Positions 7,315-15,058 of a stretch of DNA of 15,706 nt are shown here, piece after piece. The notes beneath the pieces are model-generated. The model made no database searches and had not been told where the DNA came from. It saw nothing but the letters and a program-made list of their open reading frames with translations. The DNA is from Rhodospirillaceae bacterium CCH5-H10 (GTDB taxonomy: Bacteria > Pseudomonadota > Alphaproteobacteria > Reyranellales > Reyranellaceae), in assembly GCA_001557035.1 (NCBI GenBank), contig LSKJ01000675.1, positions 1 to 15,706 of the forward strand. The letters are read 5' to 3'. Numbering within the stretch: position 1 is the stretch's first letter; each line of letters opens with the position of its first letter. A program made the translations under genes and the position numbers.

Positions 7315-8280
7315 TTACTTCAGGCACTCGTCGAAGCCGCGCTGCAGGTTGTCGGCGTCGAGGTTGCGGCCGATGAAGACCAGCTTGCTCGACCGCGTCT
7401 CGCCGTCCTTCCACGGCGTACCCCAGTCGCTGTCCATCATCATGTGGACGCCCTGGTAGACGTAGCGCCGCGGCGCGCCGTCGATGGCGAGAATGCCCTT
7501 GCTGCGGAAGATGTCGCCGCCCTTGATCTCCAGCAGCGCACCCATCCACTTCTGGAACTTGTCGGGATCGACCGGCTTGTCGGCGGTGATCGACAGGCTG
7601 CGCACCTCGTCCTCGTGCTTGTGGTCATGGCCGGTGTGCAGGAAGTCCGGCTCGAATTCGAGGATGCGGCCGAGATCGAACGCGCCCTTGTCGAGGATGG
7701 CCTCGAGTTCGATCCGGCTCTTCTCGGTGCGATGGATGCGGGCGTAGCGGTTGATGCCGCGGATCCTGTCCTCGACCTTCTTGAGCTCGTCGGCGCTCAC
7801 CAGGTCGGTCTTGTTGAGCAGGATGACGTCGGCGAAGGCCACCTGCTGCTCGGCCTCGGAACCCTGCTCGAGCTGGCCGAAGAAGTGCTTGGCGTCGATC
7901 ACCGTCACGATGGCGTCGAGCCGGGTGCGCGCCTTCACGTCGTCGTCGGTGAAGAAGGTCTGCGCGACGGGGCCGGGATCGGCCAGCCCGGTCGTCTCGA
8001 CCAGGATGCCGTCGAACTTGTCCTTGCGCTTCATCAGGCCTTCGATGATGCGGATCAGGTCGCCGCGCACGGTGCAGCAGATGCAGCCGTTGTTCATCTC
8101 GAACACTTCCTCGTCGGCATTCACCACGAGGTCGTTGTCGATACCCAGCTCGCCGAATTCGTTCACGATGACGGCGTATTTCTTGCCGTGCTGCTCGCTC
8201 AGGATGCGGTTGAGCAGGGTGGTCTTGCCGGCGCCGAGATAGCCGGTCAGCACGGTGACGGGAACTTGGGGCAGGGCCAT
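7315..8280 (-). CDS. CobW/COG0523-family metallochaperone GTPase
   Basis: This 321-residue G3E GTPase belongs to the CobW/YjiA/ZNG family, which uses GTP hydrolysis to deliver zinc or cobalt to client proteins. Visible motifs, numbered from the ATG at 8280, are the Walker A loop GYLGAGKTT (13-21), the metal-binding GCICC (65-69), ETTGLADP (95-102), the base-specificity motif NKTD (156-159) and a histidine-rich segment HTGHDHKHED (215-224). The CobW C-terminal domain follows (RSLSITADKPVDPDKFQKWM, then the KGILAIDGAPRRYVYQGVH region). The frame could start at 8304, but the ATG at 8280 has GAGGA seven bases upstream and the canonical short N-terminus. It is translated just ahead of a WD40 gene. 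No Zur box or cobalamin riboswitch was recognised upstream, so the metal is undetermined; it is not necessarily involved in cobalamin synthesis. Confidence 0.9.
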   Translation of the reverse strand: MALPQVPVTVLTGYLGAGKTTLLNRILSEQHGKKYAVIVNEFGELGIDNDLVVNADEEVFEMNNGCICCTVRGDLIRIIEGLMKRKDKFDGILVETTGLADPGPVAQTFFTDDDVKARTRLDAIVTVIDAKHFFGQLEQGSEAEQQVAFADVILLNKTDLVSADELKKVEDRIRGINRYARIHRTEKSRIELEAILDKGAFDLGRILEFEPDFLHTGHDHKHEDEVRSLSITADKPVDPDKFQKWMGALLEIKGGDIFRSKGILAIDGAPRRYVYQGVHMMMDSDWGTPWKDGETRSSKLVFIGRNLDADNLQRGFDECLK

Positions 8281-8319
8281 GTTTTTCCTCGAAATTCGGC
8301 CCATGAGATAGGGTGGCGA

Positions 8320-8342
8320 GGGCCCGGAGTCCAGCCGGGCCC
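8320..8342 (-). terminator. GC-rich hairpin after the GNAT gene, possible terminator
   Basis: A perfect 8-bp stem GGGCCCGG/CCGGGCCC with a 7-base loop lies 9 bases past the stop of the acetyltransferase gene and before cobW, both on the minus strand. No T-run follows in either direction, so it is a weak terminator candidate and might instead be an RNA-stability or attenuation hairpin. Confidence 0.4.
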
Positions 8343-8351
8343 GTCAGCGCG

Positions 8352-8837
8352 TCAATCCAGCCGATAGATTAGCTGGCGGGCATTCCAGGCGATGGTTTCA
8401 CCCGCCGGCCTCAATCCGAGTTTGCGCGCCACAGCCAGCGAGGCGGCGTTGTCGGGATGAATCAAGGCCGCGAGCGGCCCGATGCCGACCTCACGGCGCA
8501 AATAGCGGATCATCGCGCCAGTGGCTTCGCTTGCGATCCCCTGGCCCCATGCCGATGGCACAAGCCGCCAACTGAGTTCGTTCACGCCGGGAAGGTGCGA
8601 AGCTCGCACGCCGCACTGGCCGAGCAATCCGGGACGGTCCAACCATTCGATCGCCCAACGCCATTCGCCTGGCTTCGCACCAACGTTGATACTGGCCCGG
8701 ATTTCGGCCCGATGCGCGACCGGATCGAACCGGCCGGTGAAATAGCGCCGCACGGCGGGATCCGTGTCCATCGCCATGATTGCTTCGAGATCTTCGAGTG
8801 TACGCGGGCGCAACCGAAGCCGTGCCGTCTCCACCAT
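8352..8837 (-). CDS. GNAT-family N-acetyltransferase (RimJ/RimL-like)
   Basis: This 161-residue acetyltransferase of the GNAT fold would transfer acetyl from acetyl-CoA to an amine of an unknown substrate. It begins METARLRLRPRTLEDLEAIM after one Val insertion (MVETARLRLRP), the usual RimJ/RimL-like first strand and helix. The acetyl-CoA-binding strand and loop are seen at LSWRLVPSAWGQGIASEAT, with the pyrophosphate-binding pattern Q/R-x-x-G-x-A represented by WGQGIASEA. The C-terminal HPDNAASLAVARKLGLR is also typical. The frame is open much further upstream, but only as the antiparallel-frame extension through the hydroxylase gene; the ATG at 8837 is the natural start, 14 bases after that gene. 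It is probably co-transcribed with the hydroxylase. The substrate cannot be read from sequence. Confidence 0.82.
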   Translation of the reverse strand: MVETARLRLRPRTLEDLEAIMAMDTDPAVRRYFTGRFDPVAHRAEIRASINVGAKPGEWRWAIEWLDRPGLLGQCGVRASHLPGVNELSWRLVPSAWGQGIASEATGAMIRYLRREVGIGPLAALIHPDNAASLAVARKLGLRPAGETIAWNARQLIYRLD

Positions 8838-8851
8838 CTTCGCGGCAGGAG

Positions 8852-10114
8852 TCAGGGCCGCTCGCCCCGGATCAGCTTGGGCAGGTCGCCGACGAGGCCC
8901 ATCGCGTGGCGAACGAAGAACTTGCGCAGCGCCGGCACGCGGTTGACTGCAGCGAGACCCGCGTCGCGCACGAGGCGAAGCGGCTTGATGTCGTTGGAGA
9001 ACAGGCGATTTAGCAGGTCCGTGGCGGCGACCATGGTGAGATTGTCCGCCCGGCGCCACTGCGCGTAGCGCTCCAGGGTGTCGGCGCCGCCGACATCGAG
9101 GCCCAGCCTCTTCGCATCGGCCATCACCTCGACGAGGGCTGCGATGTCGCGAACGCCGAGATTGTAACCCTGGCCCGCGATCGGGTGGATGCCGTGGGCG
9201 GCATCGCCCACCAGCACCAGCCGCGTGTCGATGTAGCGTTCGGCATGGACGAGCCGCAGCGGATAGGACCAGCGCGGGCCCGCCGGGGCGACGGCGCCGA
9301 GATGGTCGCCGAAACGCCGGGCGAACTCCGCCTGGAAATTCGGCGCGTCGAGTTCGAGCAGGCGGCGAGCGATCGCAGTCCCCTCCGTCCAGACGATCGA
9401 CGAGCGATGCTCGCCGCCGGGACCGTCGGTCATGGGCAGGATCGCGAAGGGTCCGCCGGGCAGGAATTTCTCCTGGGCGACACCGCGATGCGGTTCGGCG
9501 TGATGGGCGACGAGGACGATCGCGATCTGGTCGTAGGACCAGCTTCGCGCCCCGATGCCGGCATCCTCGCGCGTCGAGCCGAACCGGCCCTCGGCCGAGG
9601 CGACCAGCCGGGTGGCGATGCGCCGCCCGCTTTTCAGGACCAGGCCGGCGCGATCGGGACCGCGCTCGCTCTCGACGACTTCGTCGGGCGACACGAGTTC
9701 CACCTTGGGACAGTCGGCGAGCCGGCGCAGCAGGGCGGACCGCAGGAAGCGGTTCTCGACGATCCAGCCCATCGGGGCGGCGCTCTCCGGGTCGTCGGAG
9801 GCTTCGCGATGGTCGAAATGCAGGAAGAGGGGGCTTGCGCGGCCGTCGTGGCCGGCGTCCGAAATCCGGATGTCCCGGATCGGTTCGGCATTGGGCGCCA
9901 GCTCGTCCCAGAGACCGAGAGCCGCGAACAGGCGCTGGCTCGTGTAGGCGATGGCGGTGGTTCGACCGTCGAATCCCTGTTCCGTCATCGAGGAGAGCGG
10001 CACGCGGTCGACGAGGGCGGTCGACAGCCCCGTTTCGCCGGCAGCGAGAGCGAGAAGGCTGCCGTTGAGGCCGGCACCGACGACGGCAAGGTCGAAAGGA
10101 CGACGACTATCCAT
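8852..10114 (-). CDS. UbiH/UbiF/UbiL-family FAD-dependent ubiquinone hydroxylase
   Basis: This 420-residue flavoprotein monooxygenase should hydroxylate a polyprenyl-benzene intermediate during ubiquinone synthesis at the inner-membrane face. Motifs seen are the dinucleotide-binding GAGLNG (13-18), the NAD(P)H/FAD region ASAEGRFGSTRE (172-183, where families often have GADG), and the second FAD motif GDAAHGIHPIAGQGYNLGVRD (303-323), nearly diagnostic for the UbiH/F/I/L group. The C-terminal NRVPALRKFFVRHAMGLVGDLPKL is also typical. Alphaproteobacteria often have a broad-specificity member (UbiL), so the ring position is not assigned. The ATG at 10114 directly abuts the stem of a long hairpin and has no clear Shine-Dalgarno sequence. 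The GNAT gene follows by 14 bases. Confidence 0.88.
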   Translation of the reverse strand: MDSRRPFDLAVVGAGLNGSLLALAAGETGLSTALVDRVPLSSMTEQGFDGRTTAIAYTSQRLFAALGLWDELAPNAEPIRDIRISDAGHDGRASPLFLHFDHREASDDPESAAPMGWIVENRFLRSALLRRLADCPKVELVSPDEVVESERGPDRAGLVLKSGRRIATRLVASAEGRFGSTREDAGIGARSWSYDQIAIVLVAHHAEPHRGVAQEKFLPGGPFAILPMTDGPGGEHRSSIVWTEGTAIARRLLELDAPNFQAEFARRFGDHLGAVAPAGPRWSYPLRLVHAERYIDTRLVLVGDAAHGIHPIAGQGYNLGVRDIAALVEVMADAKRLGLDVGGADTLERYAQWRRADNLTMVAATDLLNRLFSNDIKPLRLVRDAGLAAVNRVPALRKFFVRHAMGLVGDLPKLIRGERP

Positions 10115-10162
10115 CAGCCATAGATGGCAGCCGCCCCGGGAGGCGGCAACCCTCTATGGCTG
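10115..10162 (-). terminator. Two-tier hairpin between torF and the ubiH-type gene
   Basis: Outer arms CAGCCATAGA (10115-10124) and TCTATGGCTG (10153-10162) pair perfectly over 10 bp, and inner arms GCCGCC (10130-10135) and GGCGGC (10142-10147) add 6 bp around a CCGGGA loop. It lies 20 bases past the porin stop codon on the minus strand and ends at the base before the hydroxylase ATG. No T-run follows. It could end or stabilise the porin transcript, or mask the ribosome site of the hydroxylase; the sequence alone does not decide. Confidence 0.5.
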
Positions 10163-10182
10163 CATGGATCGGTTGTCCGGGA

Positions 10183-11067
10183 TCAGAAGGCCTTGGCGAT
10201 GCCCAGGATCACGCGGCTGGCGCAGTTCTGGGTGCCGAGGCAGTCCTGAACGCTGAGGTTTGTGCCGGTATAGACCGCGGAGAGATCGAAGCCGTAGACC
10301 GAGACGACGAGGCCGAGCTGCCAGTCCCAGTAGTTGTCGTTGGGAATGCCGTAGTTGATGTTCCGCTCGACATACTGGTTGCCGATCGTGCCGAAGGCCT
10401 TGAAGGCCACGTTGTCGTTGACGTGGATGAACGGCATCGGAACGGTGATCGAGGCCCACTTGTACCAGGCGTTGCCCGAGTTCGCGAAGAAGTTGGGGCT
10501 GTAGCGGACGGCGGCGCTGACCTGGGCGACGCCGAAATCATAGCCGGCGACGAGGCCGAACTCGTTGAAGTCGTAGAACAGGCTCGAGGGCGCGCTGAGG
10601 TAGTTGTAGCGGATATAGCCCAAATCGAAGGTGAGCTTGTCGTCCATCAGCTTGAGCTTGAGGCCGGTCAGCACGTCGATCTCGGCGGTGGTGCCGGTTC
10701 CGGGGAAGTTCACGTTGGAGCCCCAGGCGCCGAGATAGGCGCTGAGGGGGATCTTTTCGCTGACGGTGGGGGTCTCGTAGCCGAAGGCGGCCTGGACGGC
10801 GACCTGGCGCTGCGTCTGGGAGATACCGCGATAGGAGTAGTCGTTCAGGACGGCGAAGCCGGCGGTGAACGTGCCGCCCCACGGGGCCTTCCAGCTCTCC
10901 TTTTCCGGGGGAGCCGAGGTCGCCGGATCGGGCGTGCCCTGGGCTACCTGCGTGGGCGGCGTGACTTCCACGGTCTGTGGGTCTGGCGTGCCCTGTGCCT
11001 GAGCAGCGCCGACTGCACACATTGTGATCAGCGCAGACGCCAGAACTGCGGATTTTTTGAACAACAT
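10183..11067 (-). CDS. TorF-family putative outer-membrane porin
   Basis: This 294-residue secreted beta-barrel protein matches the TorF/gcw_chp family of putative porins. A signal peptide is clear: MLFKK, a hydrophobic core and cleavage near AQA-Q (residues 22-25). A Pro/Thr/Glu-rich linker (26-60) carrying two copies of AQGTPDP follows. The barrel then shows family hallmarks: FTAGFAVLNDYSYRGISQT (67-85), alternating amphipathic strands such as LSAYLGAWGSNVNF, and LTFDLGYIRYNY. It ends in a Phe (IAKAF), the usual C-terminal signature for outer-membrane insertion. The ATG at 11067 is chosen over a frame open to 11580 because it begins the signal peptide. It is divergent from glnK-amtB and has its own consensus sigma-54 promoter. 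Family and location are well supported; the solute (ammonium or another nitrogen compound) is inferred from context. Confidence 0.86.
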   Translation of the reverse strand: MLFKKSAVLASALITMCAVGAAQAQGTPDPQTVEVTPPTQVAQGTPDPATSAPPEKESWKAPWGGTFTAGFAVLNDYSYRGISQTQRQVAVQAAFGYETPTVSEKIPLSAYLGAWGSNVNFPGTGTTAEIDVLTGLKLKLMDDKLTFDLGYIRYNYLSAPSSLFYDFNEFGLVAGYDFGVAQVSAAVRYSPNFFANSGNAWYKWASITVPMPFIHVNDNVAFKAFGTIGNQYVERNINYGIPNDNYWDWQLGLVVSVYGFDLSAVYTGTNLSVQDCLGTQNCASRVILGIAKAF

Positions 11068-11109
11068 GACCACCCCAAAATACTTTTGACTTGTTTCCGC
11101 CCCAATCCC

Positions 11110-11125
11110 AGCAAACCGCGTGCCA
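11110..11125 (-). promoter_or_regulatory. Sigma-54 promoter of the torF-family gene
   Basis: Read on the minus strand, TGGCACGCGGTTTGCT matches the -24/-12 consensus TGGCACG-N4-TTGCW at every defined position. The predicted start is near 11099, giving a leader of about 32 bases to the ATG at 11067. A bacterial enhancer-binding protein, NtrC being the obvious candidate beside glnK-amtB, would be required; I could not identify its site. Confidence 0.88.
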
Positions 11126-11154
11126 ATCGCGCGTCGCCGTCCCCTCGGTGCGTT

Positions 11155-11170
11155 TGGCACGGCCCTTGCT
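11155..11170 (+). promoter_or_regulatory. Sigma-54 promoter of glnK-amtB (first copy)
   Basis: TGGCACGGCCCTTGCT fully matches the -24/-12 consensus TGGCACG-N4-TTGCW. The start site would be near 11181, about 46 bases before the glnK ATG. The element points away from the torF-family promoter; 29 bases separate the two. glnK-amtB operons are classic NtrC/sigma-54 targets, induced under nitrogen limitation. Confidence 0.92.
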
Positions 11171-11178
11171 CGCGCTGA

Positions 11179-11565
<387 letters not shown>

Positions 11566-11605
11566 ACCAACGCAACGCAATCAACTCAAGAACCAGGGGA
11601 TACAG

Positions 11606-12949
11606 ATGAAGTTCAAGACCAATTCGGTGCTTGCGGTTGCAGGGGCGGCTGCGACCGTGCTCCTGCCGGCGCTTGCGCTGGCCCAGGCAGCTGCGCCCGC
11701 CGCCGCTCCGGCGGCAGCGGCTGCGGCGCCCAAGTTCGATACCGGCGACACGGCGTGGATGCTGATCTCGACCGCGCTCGTTCTCATGATGACGATTCCG
11801 GGCCTAGCGCTGTTCTACGGCGGCATGGTGCGCAAGAAGAACGTGCTGTCGACCGTGATGCAGAGCTTCGCCATCACCTGCATGATCTCGGTGCTCTGGT
11901 TGATCGTCGGCTACAGCCTGGCATTCACGCCCGGCAGCACGATCGTCGGCGGCCTGAGCCGCATCTTCATGGCGGGCCTCGCGCTGGACAGCGTGCATGA
12001 CCTCGCCAAGACGATCCCCGAGACCGTCTTCATGTGCTTCCAGCTCACCTTCGCCATCATCACGCCGGCCCTGATCGCCGGTGCCTTCGCCGAGCGCATG
12101 AAGTTCTCGGCGATGATGTGGTTCATGGCCCTGTGGTCGCTGATCGTCTACGCTCCGGTCGCCCACTGGGTGTGGGGCGGCGGCTTCCTCGGCGACTGGG
12201 GCGTCCTCGACTTCGCGGGCGGCACCGTGGTTCACATCAACGCCGGCGTCGCGGGCCTCGTCTGCGCCCTGGTGATCGGCAAGCGCAAGGGCTTCGGCAC
12301 CGAGAACATGGCGCCGTTCAACCTGGTCTACTCGGTGATCGGCGCCGCCCTCCTGTGGGTGGGCTGGTTCGGCTTCAACGCCGGCTCCGCGGTCGGCGCC
12401 AGCCCCAACGCCGGCATGGCGATGGCGGTGACGCAGTTCGCCTCGGCCGCGGCGGCCATGGCCTGGATGTTCGCGGAGTGGGTGACGCGCGGCAAGCCGT
12501 CGGTCCTCGGCATCATCTCGGGTGCGGTCGCCGGCCTCGTCGCGATCACCCCGGCCTCGGGCTTCGTGACCCCGATGGGCTCGCTGGCCATCGGCATCGT
12601 CGCCGGCCTGGTCTGCTTCTGGGGCGCCACCGGCCTCAAGAAGGCGATGGGCTATGACGACTCGCTCGACGCGTTCGGCGTGCACGGCATCGGCGGCTTC
12701 GTCGGCGCCATCCTGACCGGCGTGTTCGCCGTCGAAGTGATCGGCGGCGAAGGCAAGAAGGGCCTGATCGACGGCAATGCCGGCCAGGTCCTGACCCAGC
12801 TCTGGGGCACGCTGGTCGTCGTCGCCTGGTGCGCGGTCGCCACCTTCATCATCCTCAAGATCGTCGATGCCCTGATCGGGCTGCGCGTGACGACCGAGGA
12901 AGAGGTCGAAGGCCTCGACATCAACCTGCACGGCGAGACGATCCACTAG
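11606..12949 (+). CDS. amtB: AmtB ammonium transporter (copy 1)
   Basis: This 447-residue Amt/Mep/Rh channel carries ammonium across the inner membrane as a trimer and is gated by GlnK. A cleavable signal peptide (1-26, ending ALA) is followed by an unusual Ala/Pro-rich stretch (27-42) and then 11 membrane spans beginning FDTGDTAWMLIS. Pore features are visible: TIPGLALFYGGMVRKKN (63-79), the conserved Asp in DFAGG (D202), and the twin histidines H210 (VVHINAG) and H360 (AFGVHGIGG). The cytoplasmic tail LRVTTEEEVEGLDINLHGE (426-444) is the GlnK-docking region. The Shine-Dalgarno GGGGA precedes the ATG. Transcription ends at the terminator at 13030-13059. It is a full-length, intact member with all key residues. 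Confidence 0.96.
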   Translation: MKFKTNSVLAVAGAAATVLLPALALAQAAAPAAAPAAAAAAPKFDTGDTAWMLISTALVLMMTIPGLALFYGGMVRKKNVLSTVMQSFAITCMISVLWLIVGYSLAFTPGSTIVGGLSRIFMAGLALDSVHDLAKTIPETVFMCFQLTFAIITPALIAGAFAERMKFSAMMWFMALWSLIVYAPVAHWVWGGGFLGDWGVLDFAGGTVVHINAGVAGLVCALVIGKRKGFGTENMAPFNLVYSVIGAALLWVGWFGFNAGSAVGASPNAGMAMAVTQFASAAAAMAWMFAEWVTRGKPSVLGIISGAVAGLVAITPASGFVTPMGSLAIGIVAGLVCFWGATGLKKAMGYDDSLDAFGVHGIGGFVGAILTGVFAVEVIGGEGKKGLIDGNAGQVLTQLWGTLVVVAWCAVATFIILKIVDALIGLRVTTEEEVEGLDINLHGETIH

Positions 12950-13029
12950 GACCGTCTCTCCTCGAGATCGGGAACCCCTCTCCTCCTGGTTCCCTCTCAT
13001 CCGCCGCTCCGTGTCGCGGCGGACCCTCG

Positions 13030-13059
13030 GGCCCGGCGAGTCTCTCGCCGGGCCTTTTT
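13030..13059 (+). terminator. Intrinsic terminator of the first glnK-amtB operon
   Basis: A perfect 11-bp stem (GGCCCGGCGAG at 13030-13040 and its complement at 13044-13054) with a TCT loop is followed directly by TTTTT (13055-13059). It is a strong Rho-independent terminator, 80 bases past amtB and 75 bases before the second glnK, so it should separate the two modules transcriptionally. Confidence 0.93.
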
Positions 13060-13074
13060 CTGTCCGCAGTTTGA

Positions 13075-13473
<399 letters not shown>

Positions 13474-13549
13474 GGCGACCCCGGCCCTTCGAAGAACGAC
13501 AAGAGCAAGACTGAACGGCAAGCAAGCAAGACAAGACACGGGGGATGAA

Positions 13550-14866
13550 ATGAACAGGACGACCCTGCGCTTCGGCGCGTTTTTGGCGTGCCCGATGACG
13601 TTCGCCCCGTCCGCATGGGCTGCCGACAAGCCGCAGATCGATACCGGCGACACGGCGTGGCTGCTGATGGCCACCGTGCTGGTCCTGATGATGAACATTC
13701 CGGGCCTGGCGCTTTTCTATGCCGGCATGGTCCGCAAGAAGAACGTGCTGGCGACGGCGGTCCAGGCCTTCGCCGTCGCCGCGCTGGTGACCGTCCTGTG
13801 GTTCGCCGTCGGCTATTCGCTGGCCTTCACCGACGGCGGTGCGCTGAACGGCGCGATCGGCTCGCTGTCCCGTGCCTTCGGCAGCGGCCTGCTCGGAAGC
13901 ACTCATGAACTCGCCAAGACGGTACCGGAGAACGTCTTCCTGATGTACCAGGCGACCTTCGCCGTCATCACGCCGGCGATCATCGCGGGCGCCTTCGCCG
14001 AGCGCATGAAATTCTCGGCGATGATGTGGTTCATGGCGCTGTGGGTGCTGTTCGTCTACGTCCCGGTGGCCCACTGGGTATGGGGCGGCGGCTTCCTGGG
14101 GGCGGCCGGCGTGCTCGATTTCGCCGGCGGCCTCGTCGTCCATCTCAATGCGGGTATCGCGGCGCTGGTCTGCTGCGTGGTGATCGGCAAGCGGCACGGC
14201 TACGGCCATGAATACATGGCGCCGCACAATCTGGTGCTCACGCTGATCGGCACGTCGCTGCTGTGGGTGGGCTGGTTCGGCTTCAATGCCGGCTCGGCGC
14301 TGGCCTCGGGCGAATTGGCGGGCAGCGCGATGCTGAACACCCACATCGCCGCCTCCGTCGCGGCTTTGGTCTGGATGGTCATAGAATGGGCAGCCCGCGG
14401 CAAGCCGTCGGTCCTGGGCATCCTCACCGGCGCGGTCGCCGGCCTCGGCATGATCACGCCGGCCGCGGGCTATGTGGAGCCGTGGGCCGCGATGGTCATC
14501 GGCGTCATCGCGGGCGCGGTCTGCTACTGGGCTTCGATCGTGCTCAAGAACAAGCTCGGCTACGACGATTCGCTGGATGCGTTCGGCGTCCACGGCGTCG
14601 GCGGCATCCTGGGATCGATCCTGGTCGGCGTCTTCGCGACCCGCGCGATCAACGACGTGGCCAAGGGCCAGCCGGTCGGCCTGGTCGACGGCCATGCCGG
14701 CCAGATCCTGACCCAGCTCTACGGCGTCGTCGTGATCGGCGTCTTCTGCGCCGTGGCGACCTGGATCATTCTCAAGATCCTCGATGTCGCGATCGGGCTC
14801 AGGGTCACCCCGGACGAGGAGGTCGAGGGGCTCGACACGGCGCTCCACGGCGAACGCGTCCAGTGA
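13550..14866 (+). CDS. amtB: AmtB ammonium transporter (copy 2)
   Basis: This second full-length Amt channel has 438 residues with a signal peptide (1-25, SAWA-ADK), 11 membrane spans and all expected pore residues: D190 in DFAGG, the twin histidines H198 (VVHLNAG) and H348 (AFGVHGVGG), and the PGLALFYAGMVRKKN entry. The cytoplasmic GlnK-binding tail LRVTPDEEVEGLDTALHGE (417-435) is intact. Unlike copy 1, the mature N-terminus has no Ala/Pro-rich extension, and the loop after the third span (TDGGALNGAIGSLS) is longer. The ATG at 13550 has GGGGA five bases upstream; a two-codon ATG-AAA-TGA overlaps this start out of frame. The gene follows glnK copy 2 and completes a tandem duplication of the PII-Amt module. 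Downstream there is only a weak hairpin. Confidence 0.96.
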   Translation: MNRTTLRFGAFLACPMTFAPSAWAADKPQIDTGDTAWLLMATVLVLMMNIPGLALFYAGMVRKKNVLATAVQAFAVAALVTVLWFAVGYSLAFTDGGALNGAIGSLSRAFGSGLLGSTHELAKTVPENVFLMYQATFAVITPAIIAGAFAERMKFSAMMWFMALWVLFVYVPVAHWVWGGGFLGAAGVLDFAGGLVVHLNAGIAALVCCVVIGKRHGYGHEYMAPHNLVLTLIGTSLLWVGWFGFNAGSALASGELAGSAMLNTHIAASVAALVWMVIEWAARGKPSVLGILTGAVAGLGMITPAAGYVEPWAAMVIGVIAGAVCYWASIVLKNKLGYDDSLDAFGVHGVGGILGSILVGVFATRAINDVAKGQPVGLVDGHAGQILTQLYGVVVIGVFCAVATWIILKILDVAIGLRVTPDEEVEGLDTALHGERVQ

Positions 14867-14904
14867 GGCGGCGGGCGGCCGACTAGCGCTAGTGGCTTGG
14901 CGGG

Positions 14905-14924
14905 GAAGGGGTCGCAACCCCTTC
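14905..14924 (+). terminator. Hairpin after amtB copy 2, weak terminator candidate
   Basis: GAAGGGGT (14905-14912) pairs perfectly with ACCCCTTC (14917-14924) over a CGCA loop, 38 bases past the amtB stop. No T-run follows, so Rho-independent termination is doubtful. A 12-bp perfect palindrome, ACTAGCGCTAGT at 14882-14893, lies between the stop codon and this hairpin. Confidence 0.4.
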
Positions 14925-14955
14925 GATCGTATGAAGAAACAAGCCTATTCCATTG

Positions 14956-14984
14956 TTGTGATTGGCAAATTTGTTCCATAGAAT
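14956..14984 (+). promoter_or_regulatory. Sigma-70-like promoter for the aminotransferase gene
   Basis: TTGTGA (14956-14961) and TAGAAT (14979-14984) are separated by 17 bases in the only clearly AT-rich patch of the window (about 14930-14990). The start would be near 14991, some 68 bases before the ATG at 15059. The -10 lies in a small palindrome CCATA-GAA-TATGG (14976-14988), and AGCCTAT/ATAGGCT (14942-14948, 14991-14997) flank the whole promoter, which could be an operator. Confidence 0.5.
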
Positions 14985-15058
14985 ATGGCGATAGGCTGGC
15001 CGGATCGGGTCGGCGCCGTTGCTTTATTGGGGCCGGTTCTGGCCCATTGGATACGAGA

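Noticed and set aside
5028..7376. A 782-codon open frame on the plus strand across the efflux gene and the region opposite the WD40 gene
   Set aside because: It is out of frame with the efflux gene, antisense to the WD40 gene, and rich in Arg, Ala, Gly and His with no recognisable domain; long open frames of this type are expected in GC-rich DNA.
8281..8351. Search for a Zur box or cobalamin riboswitch ahead of the CobW-type gene
   Set aside because: The gap is only about 71 bases, far too short for a riboswitch, and no TGTTAT-N-ATAACA-like palindrome is present; only a GC-rich hairpin was seen.
11011..11030. TGCACACATTGTGA as a possible NtrC box upstream of glnK
   Set aside because: The half-sites are 5 bases apart, not the 7 expected for GCAC-N7-GTGC, the right half is imperfect, and it lies inside the porin signal-peptide codons.
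11148..11160. GTGC-N5-GCAC symmetry beside the glnK promoter
   Set aside because: The half-sites point the wrong way for NtrC and the right half is simply the -24 element of the sigma-54 promoter.
13545..13553. ATG-AAA-TGA mini open frame overlapping the amtB copy 2 start
   Set aside because: Two codons is too short to call; it probably reflects the A-rich start region, with the Shine-Dalgarno sequence serving the ATG at 13550.
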